This document shows, piece after piece, positions 22,851 to 33,322 of a stretch of DNA of 64,000 nt. The notes beneath the pieces are model-generated. The model was not told the DNA's origin and did not search any database. It saw only the letters and a list, made by a program, of their open reading frames with translations. A program made the position numbers and the translations under genes. This stretch comes from Ryuthela nishihirai (lineage: Eukaryota; Arthropoda; Arachnida; Araneae; Heptathelidae): assembly GCA_038380435.1 (NCBI GenBank), contig JAWZYU010000679.1, positions 23,001 through 87,000 of the forward strand, read 5' to 3'. Positions within the stretch are counted from its first letter, which is position 1; each line of letters begins with the position of its first letter.

Positions 22851-25095
22851 GAAGCAGATGTAAGAGTCTATAAAAAAAAGATTGCTGATCACTATGGAAT
22901 ATTAATTATAACAAAAATAAAATCCTTAATTTCTAGAGATGAAAATCCTACAAATAAGAATAACGCTTACTTAGGTATATATGCCGATGATAAAAAACTT
23001 TCCCAAAAACTAGGATTAATAGATTGGAATGTTATTGGAACTGAGGTTACTAATCCGAAAGACTCGTTAAAATTGATATTAGATAAAATTAACGAAATTT
23101 GGAATCAATGTTATTTCAAAGCATATAGAGTTAAAAATTTCAAAAGGAAACCGAAAGAATGGATAACTGTAGGGATAATTAAGGCTATTGAAGAAAGAGA
23201 TCTGTTGTGGGTTAAATATAAGAATAATATGCAAAGTACGATATTATATGATGAATATAAAAAAGTAACACTGTAAATAGTTTGATAAGGAAACAAAAAT
23301 GTTTTTATTACAGAAATGAAATCGATTTAAATAAATATAACAATAAGAAAATTTGGGAGCTGGTAAAAGATATTATTAATGATAAAAAGAAATTTTCTGT
23401 TGACATGCAAATAAAACGCTATTTTGGTAAAAATAAAGCGATGGAGTTGATAGTGGATGATTTTAACAATTACTTTGCAAGTATTACAGGAAATTTAATC
23501 CTGAAATATTCCAAAAATATAAATATAGCTGTCAACGAGACTATTACACCTTCTAATTAACATTCCATTTTTATACCTGAAGCAAACAGAGATGAGGTAG
23601 TACAGATCATTAGCAATTTAAAAACTAGTAAAGCAGTGGGTTATGATATAGTGAAAACTTCATATATAAAAAGCATGCAGATGTTTTTTCTGAGAACTTG
23701 CAACGCTTGATTAATTTGAGTTTGAACACTGGCATTGTTCCTAACACACTCAAAACTGCAATTGTGCGTCCTATATTTAAAAAGGGATCACGAATATAGA
23801 CCGATCATGATCTTATCAGTTATTGAAAAAGTTTTAGAAAAATATATATACAAATAGGTTAAAAAATTTTTAGAAAAATGTAAAATAATTACAGAGAGGC
23901 AGTACGGGTTTAAGAAAAACAGAGGAACTATTGATTTATTAGAGCATTTCTCACAATACATCACTCAATTCTGGAAAAAAGGTTTGTGCTGTATTTATCG
24001 ATTTGAATAAAGCATTTGACACGGTTAACCATGACATATTGTTAAAAAAGTTATCATTGGTGGGAATTCGAGGTTCACTAAATAAATGGTTCAAAAATTA
24101 CTTGTCTAATAGGACTATCATCACTAGGATTGAAAATTGTGAGAGTAGAGATCAAATTTTAAATTCAGGTGTACCACAGGGCTCCGTTTTGGGGCCACTT
24201 TTATTTGCAATTTATATAAATGATTTAGCAGAAATAAATTTTCAGGGTAATTTGTTTATGTTTGCTGACGAAACCGTTCTGCTGAAAGCAGGTATGCACG
24301 TAGAAGAAGTGGTTAGATGTGCACAGAACGACTATGATGTAGCAAATTCTTGGTTTCAGAAAAACAAACTCTTCTTAAATGAATCAAAAACCAAATATAT
24401 GATCATTCAGAGTAGGCACAAGTTAATAACTTATGCATTAAAACACATAATTATAACTGTCAATATAAATTATAATTAACCAAAACGCATGTTCCTTCCC
24501 AATTGTGGAAGAGGTTAATAAAAATCAATATTTGGGGATTTATATTGACCAGGATTTTAAATGGAAATCGCACATAAAATATTATTGTGATAAACTAAGG
24601 TATGCATCTTACAAAGTGTTGAAGTTGAGTACACTTATTCCACTGGATGTCATAACAATGATATATAAAGCTCTCTGTGAATTTGACGAATACAAAAATT
24701 AACAAATACAAAAAGGTACTCTAAATAATATTGTTAAATTCAATAATAATTAAACGAATACAAAAAAGTACTCTAAATAAAAGTACTCTAAATTAAACGA
24801 ATACAGAAAAGTACTCTAAATAATATTGTTAAATTCAATAAACATGTAATTAATGAAGATCACATTGGCAATATTTTTCATTTTGTAAATGTTTTATGTT
24901 ATCTTTAGAAATTACTTTAAAAATGAACACAAGGAGAAAATTTTGCATGTGATCAATACAAAACGAAAGTGTGAAAATTATTTTGTTCAACCAATTTTTC
25001 ACAATAATTATGGAAAAGCACGGATATCTTATCAAATACCCAAAATTTTTAATTCTCTGCCGAGAGATCTGCCTGAGCACTTATTCAGAAATTAA
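22850..25095 (+). pseudogene. Non-LTR reverse transcriptase relic
   Basis: After the endonuclease end, a linker (KRKPKEWITVGIIKAIEERD, about 23140) matches the region before RT in CR1/Jockey elements. The RT core shows QYGFKKNRGTIDLLEHF (about 23900), MNKAFDTVNHDILLKKL (24003), NSGVPQGSVLGPLLFAIYIN (about 24165) and FADET at 24261-24275. The second catalytic aspartate is therefore glutamate (FADE for FADD). After a break comes NKNQYLGIYIDQDFKWKSHI, and a C-terminal block with ISYQIPKIFNSLPRDLPEH (about 25020-25080). Several stops and frameshifts inactivate it. Confidence 0.75.
24690..24845. repeat. Short tandem duplications inside non-LTR relic
   Basis: Blocks aaagtactctaaataa and attaaacgaataca are repeated three to four times with small changes, and taatattgttaaattcaata twice. 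They expand the region between the RT thumb and the C-terminal block. Confidence 0.8.
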
Positions 25096-25467
25096 AACTA
25101 AAGTTTTGAAATGGTTATTAGATGTAATAATTGAAAAGTAATGTTTAAAAAGTCATATCCTGTATCTGTATCCTTTAAACAAGTGCAATTTTAATGAGAA
25201 ATGATGACTTGTACCATAGTTTTGTGCAATATATGCTATAATCCGAAATTTTATAGGTTTATTTTATAAATGTGTTTAATTTTCGCTGTTGTTATTGTTT
25301 TAGTTTCTTTTTTTCAATTATGTGTTTATTTTCCATTATACATGTCATATTCTTTAATAAACCTGTCGTGTGATTGAAAGGAATCCTGCTGACAAGCCAT
25401 AAGGCTTAGCGGGGTAATCTATGTATATAACCATACTAAGGTTTAATAAAGATATTATTATTATTAT

Positions 25468-27072
25468 AAAAAAATTGAAAAAAACTATCCTCGCTAAACC
25501 GTCATTGCATCTCCAAACTATCAAAGCGTTCTGCTCAGTGTCCAAGACTGTTGCGTCCTCCTTACTCTCGACACACAAAGGGTCGCTATAAAAAGAGTTT
25601 GATTGGTCCCCAAAATTCTGTCTGTTAGGGGAGGAAGTGGCAAGGGACGAAAATAGATAGTTCTGGAATATTCTTGTCCCAAAATTCTGTCCGTTCGTGG
25701 GAACCATTCAGCAGTCTTTAGGGGGATTCTCCTGGGCATCTGGTGTTGCAGAGGACGCCTCCTTTTTTACACGTTTCTCGGATCATAACTGGCAGAAAGG
25801 CAGGTAAATGGCTATGCGGTACTTCAAACGGAATTATCCGACGAGATAATCTTCCACATGGCGCCAGAATGTCAGACATGGAAGCTGAAGGCAACGTCGA
25901 AAGATGAATATGAAAATTCACGGAGAACATCCCTATACCACCACGGGGGGAGAGGCAAGAGAGAATTCATAGAGAGAGCACTATCACTATGTATTCATTG
26001 TGCAAAAATTCTCTTCAGGCTATTTGTTGAAAGTGTAGCTTGTTTGACAGTTCCAAAGAATTTGTGAATTGCACAGTCCTTTATGTAAAATGTCCTTACT
26101 TTGAAGATCAGTTCGAAGAGAAGTGAAAAAGTCTGATACAAAAAGTTTCATATTTGTCCCTGAAAAGAAATCACTGAAGTTCTCTCCAGGAACCATATTT
26201 AAATGCTCTTAGGACATTAATTAATGGTATACATAACATTCTATTAACGTTCTTATTAAACAAATATTCAACCTACTACATTATTATATTAGCATCTATA
26301 TTAATTTTTAGCGATGAGTATTTTTACGCGTTTTCCGATGGCAAAAAACAGATTTTGTATTTATGATCCCTTGTAATTAATTATTACTACCTTTAACAGT
26401 CACTCTGTACGTTGACACTCGTAGAAAGGTAAAGATTCCTACACAAAATACGTTAGGTAAAATGAAGGGGCGGTCCCGCTATGTACTGCGTGTGGGGTGA
26501 AATGTTAAAACCTTCTGATTAGTATAGAAATTAAAAACGACCTGTTGGAAAGTATCAGGTCGTTCTCTTTTGTTGTTAATTTTTAAAGATTTTTAGCGAC
26601 TCTTTTAGTGTAGTATTACACTAAAAGATATTGTAATTTATAGTGGTACATGTTTTCACTCTTCCTTTAAACACTTTTTTCTGGCTAAAAGGATACGATA
26701 AAATAATGCTGTTTTTAAATTTATTCCTTGAAATAATATCTTCATTATCCACTGAGTGCTTTTGAAATCAAAATTTTAAATTTTAAATTGTGCTACATTA
26801 ACTGCTTTTGAAATAAAATTCAGATTTCTACCTTTTCTAAACCATGTGTCTTAACCTTTATATACGAGATAACTCAAATTAAACTGATTATACTCAAGTA
26901 AATTTGTAGGTATAACTCAATGGATATAAATAATATTTTAAATTTCAATATTTCAGATCGTTGCTGAAGCAATAAATATAACAGTAGTCATCAATTTGTG
27001 CAACTATCTCAGTTGCTATATCTAGAAATTGTTTGTCGACCGCCATCTTCAATTATATTTAAGGCAACTTCC
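25468..27072. other. No supported gene; possible LTR/leader debris
   Basis: Around 25860 the sequence atggcgccagaatgtcag resembles a primer-binding site after an LTR, and an imperfect repeat of ccaaaattctgtc occurs at about 25611 and 25678. No LTR pair or coding domain was found. The rest (26100-27072) is AT-rich. Confidence 0.4.
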
Positions 27073-27094
27073 AATGACAGACTCGGTAGTATAA

Positions 27095-27215
27095 AAAAAC
27101 ATCAATAGAAGAGATCTCGATTGGCGGAATAGTAGCTCAGACATTGGCGGAATAGTATCGGCGGAATAGTAGCTCAGACACCTGCCATGCCACTAGGAGT
27201 CGTAGGTTTGTATCA
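27095..27215 (+). mobile_element. tRNA-like SINE fragment with local duplication
   Basis: An A-box-like tagtagctcagacacctgcc and a B-box-like ggtttgtatcaca are spaced as in a tRNA gene. The ggcggaatagtagctcagac block is repeated upstream. The B box departs from ggttcgaatcc, so this is a tRNA-derived relic and not a functional tRNA. Confidence 0.5.
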
Positions 27216-27594
27216 CATCCGGATCAAGTCGATTTTTCCTCTATGCCCTGAATAGTTCAGCCTACAGATACTTTACCTGTGTTTGATTTTTATTTAAGAA
27301 ATTGGTTTCATGTAGAAAAAGAAAATATATATATATGAAGTTTAAACATATTTATTCTACTGTTTAAAATATTTCCCCATAATATATATATTTTTGTGTA
27401 TTGTAAATAGAAAGAATGGTTTAGGGGGACTTTTAGGTTTGATGTTTGATATGGTTTCTTCATTAGCCTGGTATAGAAAAATGATCACTTGTCGACGTCA
27501 CATTTAATTGAGTTCTTAAGCATCAGACTGAAACTGAAACATGACCAATATTTGACATTGAAGAAATCCTCAGATATTATACGTTGCATTTTCA

Positions 27595-27695
27595 CAGTTA
27601 TGTAGTACATTTCCCTTAGATACCTTCACAATATACAGTACACTTCCCTTAGATACCTTCACAATATACAGTACATTTCCCTTAGATACCTTAAG
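27595..27695. repeat. Three-unit tandem repeat (~31 bp)
   Basis: cccttagataccttcacaat recurs three times with a connecting atacagtaca block. The mirror copy is at 46046-46146. Confidence 0.9.
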
Positions 27696-28234
27696 ACAGG
27701 GTCTCAGACATGTGGCCTTTGAACACATTTTGAGTATTCCACAACCAATATGTTTCATCATAATCATGGTAACAAACTGTGGCTTACTAACTTGGATCGA
27801 CTGAGATGATCGAATCCATGTGAGTACGCAGAATGTGTTCACCTTTAGCCCAAGATGGAATCACTATGAATAGAATTTAAGTTTATATTTTGGTGTTAAA
27901 AGTATGTAACTTTAAAAAAATTCTAACTATATTTTTCTTGTTATTAAAATGAAATACCCTATAATGAAATGTTAGTGATTCAGCCTCCTATATGATTTAA
28001 TTTTCAGACTCCTGACTTAGATTTACAGGCACGGTCCTAACGAAATAGTTCTGATTTAGCCAATTGGAAGAGAAAAACGTTACGACTTGCTCAACAGCTT
28101 ATTCCTATTATGTAAAGAATCTTAGTTCTCTTACAGATAAACGTAGAAAACGTCGGTGTCTAAAAATGAGTAATAAATAGGGAAGCTGAAGGAGACTGGT
28201 AACATATATCATTATACACAGAATGGATAAATTA

Positions 28235-28615
28235 TTATATACACCACGATAAAAAATCGTATCCAGTCACGTGGGATGCTGAAACTGGCAAGGCCTTTAA
28301 ATAAAGCAGATCTCTACGCAATGTAAACCAATCACGGAGTTCAATCATGGGAACTATCTTATGCACAACAATAACCATTTTATGCACAAAGACCATGCAT
28401 TGTACCATAAAAAAATACGTTATGGCAGTCGACGTCCACATCCTGTTTCCTTTTTGGCTGCAAGGCACTGAAAGATTAGACTGCAGTTTGCAAAGGCCTT
28501 TCGTAATATTTTGGCTATATCTTTTGCATGTGATCTTTCCTGAACATCTTCTTGCCAGATGGCCAAATTTATGGCATTTAAGGCAGATTGATGGGATTAG
28601 GAAATATCTCCTCAC
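28235..28615 (-). pseudogene. Zinc-knuckle (ORF1-type) relic, left arm
   Basis: The minus-strand frame begins with a pair of knuckle-like motifs, CLKCHKFGHLARRC and (mutated) CKRYSQNITKGLC. This is the arrangement found in ORF1 proteins of Jockey/I-type retrotransposons. Downstream the frame has no recognised domain. The right-arm copy (45125-45505) keeps the cysteine in CKRCS that reads CKRYS here, so the left copy has decayed further at this site. No ATG context or partner ORF2 is seen. Confidence 0.5.
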
Positions 28616-28754
28616 CTTGTATTTTGCTACTCAGATCGTGTTGCAGTGTTCTAAAGTTTCCATCGCTTCACTTCATAGGACCTTGTAAAACTTCTTCGTT
28701 AACACTTACCTTTCGTAGGACTTGAAAAACGAAAAAAAGATTTCGCAATACATT

Positions 28755-28815
28755 CATAGTACCTTATTAAATATACAATACATTCATAGTACCTTATTAA
28801 ACATAACCGTGCAAT
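28755..28815. repeat. 29-bp tandem duplication
   Basis: caatacattcatagtacctt followed by attaaa occurs twice in a row; mirrored in the right arm near 44930-44990. Confidence 0.85.
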
Positions 28816-29854
28816 ATGCTCAATCTAAAAATGTGAAATATGGATTTATTAAAACATTAAGTGTATTATGGTGCATGGTGTCAGGTTTCATGAAAATCTA
28901 CTATATCGCAAAACTTAGGAGATTTAAAATCTCACAATTCTTTTAAGATCAAATTGGGGTCAAATATCAATTTAACTGTGATACTGATGTGCTTCAATAA
29001 TGAAACAAAAATGTTTTCTATTGAATGGAAGTTATATATGTTTGATATACGTTGCATTACCACCAATTAAAATATTTTTCTTTTGTTCCGGCAATTACTC
29101 TTTGCACTGGGGGTATCATTGCATCATTACGCCTCTACTCATCCATGACTTGTTGTTTTCTCTCCAATTAACAATAAAAGTTTTAGGTCATTGCCCTTAA
29201 AGCACATTAGTTTCAGTGATTTATCCATAAAAAAGGAATTTCACGAAAGCCCATCATCAAAAATATGAATAATTATATAAAGAGGAAAATCTTGTGTTTT
29301 TTTAATAAGATAAAAATAATAATAATTATTTCATAAGTCATAATTATTTCATTAATTCATGTGAATTTAATTATGATAACACGAGGAAATTTCGTTATAA
29401 ACAAATATAAAGGAAATAAAAAAATAAAATGTGTTGAACAAATTAAAAAACAATTTAAGAACATTTTATTAATCAGAACACTAAAAGTAACAAAGATCTT
29501 TTAGTATGAAACAGCTATTAACAGATACCACCTTTTTGTGAACACTTTCATTGGTCCAGCTGCCAGAAACATTGAAATAACATATTAAATAACTACTCCA
29601 AAACAGACACTCTCCAATACGGATACGGCAAAACATGCTCCTTTCGTATTTTTGATCTCTCTCTGATGGAAACTTCGACAATCTTAGGTAAAAGCTTTGG
29701 TTTTAATGAAAATATTATATTCTGTAAGTGAGCTGTACTCATTCAACAGACTGATAATCATTCGATGTACAAAGTATAATGATTTATCTAACTAAAGTAT
29801 CATCTAACCTGGCACTACCACTATATCCTGTAATGTTCAGTTGTATTTTTACAT

Positions 29855-30103
29855 ATGAGTGTGCGGTTATCATCGATTTCATGTGTGTGTAGGGAATTTA
29901 TTGGTAGTTCAGAAGAATTTTACAGATCAGACCTTGAACGACTCAATATATCTCGAAAGTTGCTAATTTTAAAAGATAAAGTAGAAGTTGTAGAGGAAGT
30001 CGGGAAAGCAAAAGATGGATTTCGTAGCTTAGCTGATTATTTCAAAATAAGCAAAACTTCAGCATTATTAATCGTCCAAAAAGAGCACCTTTTTAAACAG
30101 TAG
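29855..30103 (+). pseudogene. CENP-B/pogo-type HTH fragment of transposase, left arm
   Basis: The C-terminal half of the frame, KLLILKDKVEVVEEVGKAKD followed by LADYFKISKTSALLIVQKE, fits the N-terminal helix-turn-helix of Tigger/pogo transposases, which binds the element ends. About 50 residues are recognisable. No DDE catalytic domain follows, and the frame stops at 30103. It sits between the inverted repeats of the candidate transposon. A mirror copy at 43636-43899 reads FRTLADYF where this one reads FRSLADYF. Confidence 0.55.
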
Positions 30104-30534
30104 TGGAAAAATTTGAATGGAAAATAATAAGTACAATTTCTAATGGCAAATACACTTTAGTGAATAAATTGACTTTGAGTAATTTTGTCCTATGTGTAGT
30201 TAAGCAATTCCTATCTCTGGGTCTATTATTGAAACAAAGTACGTATTGAAAATGGTTGCAAAAATCTGTGTTATAATGTAATTTTAAAGCCTCATGTGAA
30301 TAGTCAAATAAGTTTCGTAGGCGTTACCATAGTTCCTTAAAAAAACCTTTCGTATAGTGTCCACTGACATAAATTTCAGAAACTGCTTTTGAATAGGAAA
30401 AAAGATTACCATCAATATATAAATCATGCTCTCCAGAAAATGTATCGAACGCAGATGAAATTGATCTGTTTTTTCCATCACAATTCCATAAACCCAATAT
30501 GCTTTTGAGGGAAACATGGGTGGAGTAAAGTAGG

Positions 30535-30830
30535 ACTGGGATGTTTTACCTCTGAGAGGTACTTTTCCGTAGCCATTGTGTTAAAATGGCCAGGCAACAA
30601 GAACCCAATGGTTCAGTTTATAGGAAAAAGATCTACTGAACAATTGTAACAAGAGAGATGGAAGCCTCCCGTCAGAGCAATGTAGAGTGTTCGTTAACAT
30701 GCACAGAGTATGACTCTCCTGCACATGGGACAACTTAATGTTCATCTCTGATGACAAAGGCTCATCCAAGCCTCTAGGTGTCCCCTTTCTGACCAGTTTA
30801 GGGTCAAGGTTTAACAGAAAAATCTCAATG
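30535..30830 (-). mobile_element. Old degenerate SINE-A copy, left arm
   Basis: Blocks ttttacctctgagaggtac, aaatggccaggcaac, gaagcctcccgtcagagcaa and gttcgttaacatgcacagag align in order with SINE-A but are much more diverged than the copies at 47848 and 58491. The overlapping minus-strand frame is a by-product of the SINE. Confidence 0.65.
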
Positions 30831-31357
30831 TAGGTAACAAAGGAATATCTCACATTACTGTTGAGTAGAAACGTGACGGGCTTTCGTGAAATTCCTCTTT
30901 TCATGGGTAAATCATTGAAACTAATGTGCTTTAAGGGCAATGACAAAAAAAAATTGCTAATTGGGGATCAAACAATAAGTCATGGATGACTATAGGCATA
31001 ATGATGTAACTGTTGACCCAGTTACATAAAAAAGAGTGATTGCCAGAAAAAAAATAATTATTTTAATCTTTGGTAATGCAATATATCATCCAAAGAATAA
31101 ACATCATTGAAAAAGTGCTTTTGCCACCCAAAGTCACATCTACATTTCTACTTCTAGATCAAGGAATTGCAGAATATCTCAAGGTAAAATACTGACAATT
31201 GGTTCTTAAACATCTGTTTCAAAATCGAACGATGGAAATTGTGTGACAAAATTCTCTACAATTGTAACTATCTCCAAAAAGGTAGAATTTAACTGTAATT
31301 TAGGGCAATATGACGAAAGCGATACTGAAGATGAATCTGATGCATCATTACTCACAG

Positions 31358-33228
31358 GCTGGAAGGAGAGCTATGCTCCAATCCCCTGTGATGATGCATA
31401 GAACCGGCCAGGCCTAGCACCTAATGTACGAGCCCGCTTTCTCGTGGTGCAGACCGTTAGTAACTTTCAAAAGAGATACTCTCTTGTAGAAGTGAACGGA
31501 AGGGGAGGGCTGGCAGATTATTGTGGCCTACTGATCTGGACAACTATGGCTACTTTTCTTTTTTTTTCTACCCTGCGGAGGTGTGGTCAACCACACAGGG
31601 TCCTGGTGCTGACCATATAAACCCACTGGACTCTGAGCTTGATTATGGATCCTGATTTTGCTGCACTGGTGGGCTTCTGTGGAGGGAAAATCTTCCACTA
31701 TTTTTTGTTTGAGGGTTGACAGCCCCAAGTGAATAGATTCATAGGATATGTTTATCAGCTGGTGGATAATCCTGAGCAGAGGTCATCGTAGGCACCTGAA
31801 CTCTTTGCTTCTACTGACATCGTCAAATTCTACATTGGAGGAACTCTTTCAGTGTAGATGGCTTCAGCCTTTAGTTGCGAGGTAACAGGTCTTTGCTCCA
31901 TGTCTGCGATTAGGGAGCTGTTTGATATTGTCGGTATTTCCCTTTCTCAATAAACATAGTTTCTTTAAACATCCCACTAACCATTTTCTCTCCATAGGTA
32001 GTTGGAATGTGAGGACTCTGCACAGAGTTTTTCTCTTGATGTCCTCATACAAGAATTCCACCATTACAATTTAGATATTCTCGGCTTGCAAGAGACCAGA
32101 TGGACAGATAAAGGTCACATTCTTAAAAATAATCTTAAATTTCTCTTTTCAGGGATGGACGACAATAAGCATCACCAAGGCGTGGGTCTGCTTCTCAGCA
32201 GACACGCTAGTGATGCTCTTCTAGGATATGAGTGCATTAATGAAAGGTTTCTTACAGCAAAATTTCAGACAAGCGTTAAAGACTTGAATGTTATCTGCTG
32301 TTTTGCCCCCACTGAGGATGCCGATGAGGATGAGAAGGATAGGTTTTATGAACAACTTCAGGATATTTTGAATTCTGTCAAGAAAGGAGATATTACCCTT
32401 GTTCTTGGTGACTTCAATGCCAAAGTTGATACTGACTCTGGCCTTTGGGGAGGAGTAATGGCAATGGGCAACGTCTCCTACAGGTAAGCAAACTCAATGG
32501 ATTCAAAATAACTAACACTTATTACAAACACCGCGACATACATAAGTACACATGGGTTTCACCCGATGGGCTGCATAAGAATATGATTGATTACATATTA
32601 ATTAACAGCAAATGGGCTAGTTCTGTTAGGAATGCCAGGTCATATAGGGATTGAAGGATAAACAGGTATACAGGGATTGAAGGATAAACAAGGTAAGGTT
32701 ATAGAAGGTGAGGATTCTGTCATGGCTAGGTGAGCTGAGCATTTCAGTGATATTCTAAACAATGTGGTTAGTTCTATTTTCATTGTTTGCAATGTTGGCC
32801 CTATAACACAATATGAAGTTATTTTGGTTGTTTCTAAACTTAAACTGCATAAATACCCAGGGGTAGATGAAATTACTACGGAAATGCTTAGAACTGGGAA
32901 TGTTTCGGTTACCACTTGGATGACTGAAATTTTGAATATCTTTTATGATAAAGGCATTGTTCCTAAGGATTTTACCAGAGCTATTATTATCCCTATTTTC
33001 AAAACAGTTCTTGTGATAACTATAGGGGTATCAACCTTCTCTCTGTTCCAGGTAAAGTTCTTTCCATGATTGTGCTTAATAGAATTAAGAATCTGGTTGA
33101 CAGTCAATTGCGTGATGAGCAATGTGGATTAAGAAGTGGTAGGGGATGTGTGGATCAGATATTTTCACTTAGGCAGATTCTTGAGAAATGTTTAGAGTTT
33201 CAGAAACCTTTGGTTGCTAGCTTTGTTG
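31358..33228 (+). mobile_element. RTE element, 5' half, cut by inverted-duplication breakpoint
   Basis: Plus-strand RTE sequence beginning at ggctggaaggagagctatgc, slightly 5'-truncated relative to the full-length copy. It covers the 5' leader, the endonuclease (32002-32487), a shortened middle part and the first part of the RT (33066-33228, ending in the palm motif LVASFV). A large internal deletion lies near 32640 in both arms. At 33228 it switches to unrelated sequence. Confidence 0.9.
32002..33228 (+). pseudogene. RTE endonuclease/RT fragment, left arm
   Basis: The endonuclease block shows LDILGLQETRWTDKGHIL, VGLLLSRHASDALLGYE and TLVLGDFNAKVDTDS. The middle part is deleted after KWASSVRNAR, so the end of the endonuclease and the linker are gone. 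A second frame (32764-33069) carries the pre-RT block, and the third (33066-33228) ends at the breakpoint before the catalytic palm. It cannot make an active RT. Confidence 0.85.
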
Positions 33229-33322
33229 CTAGAGACATGCATCACTTAAAGAAAATACAACGTTACCATTTGTAATATTTCCAATGCTGTATTCACTGAA
33301 TATAATTGAATATCCACCTAAA
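33229..33322 (+). repeat. Direct repeat copy 1 at the left breakpoint
   Basis: catgcatcacttaaagaaaat and the following aatatttccaatgctgtatt recur at 34129-34230. Copy 1 lacks the gaactctttatg block before tatccaccta. It begins six bases after the arm ends. Confidence 0.85.

Larger units (their letters stand above)
22850..25467 (+). mobile_element. 5'-truncated CR1/Jockey-like non-LTR retrotransposon
   Basis: A plus-strand element starting inside the end of its endonuclease (KIADHYGILII), running through RT and a C-terminal tail, and ending in an AT trinucleotide tail (ttattattattat, about 25453-25467) just after tttaataaaga. The 5' part is missing, as expected for aborted target-primed reverse transcription. 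It joins a protease fragment of another element. Confidence 0.7.
29030..31095. mobile_element. Candidate DNA transposon with ~225-bp inverted repeats, left arm
   Basis: 29030-29250 and 30870-31095 are imperfect reverse complements of each other, sharing for example cattgcccttaaagcacatt and ggaatttcacgaaagcc on opposite strands. Between them lies a CENP-B-type HTH fragment and an old SINE-A copy. The layout suggests a pogo/Tigger-like element or a derivative. No flanking TA duplication was established. The whole unit is mirrored in the right arm. Confidence 0.5.
27073..33228. repeat. Left arm of 6.15-kb inverted duplication
   Basis: Reverse complement of 40515-46668 along its whole length with only sparse differences. 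Outer boundary: the shared aatgacagactcggtag starts at 27073. Inner boundary: the match ends at ctttgttg (33228), within an RTE element, after which the sequence is unrelated. The arm contains a tRNA-like SINE fragment, a three-unit tandem repeat, a zinc-knuckle relic, a DNA-transposon-like segment, an old SINE-A and the 5' half of an RTE element. Confidence 0.95.

Noticed and set aside
27100..27215. Functional tRNA gene
   Set aside because: The B box is degraded, no acceptor stem pairs properly and the block is locally duplicated; it is a tRNA-derived SINE relic.
30581..30946. 121-codon frame mirrored at 42793-43158, apparently conserved
   Set aside because: It overlaps an old SINE-A and an inverted repeat. 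The mirror copy is due to the inverted duplication and not to selection.
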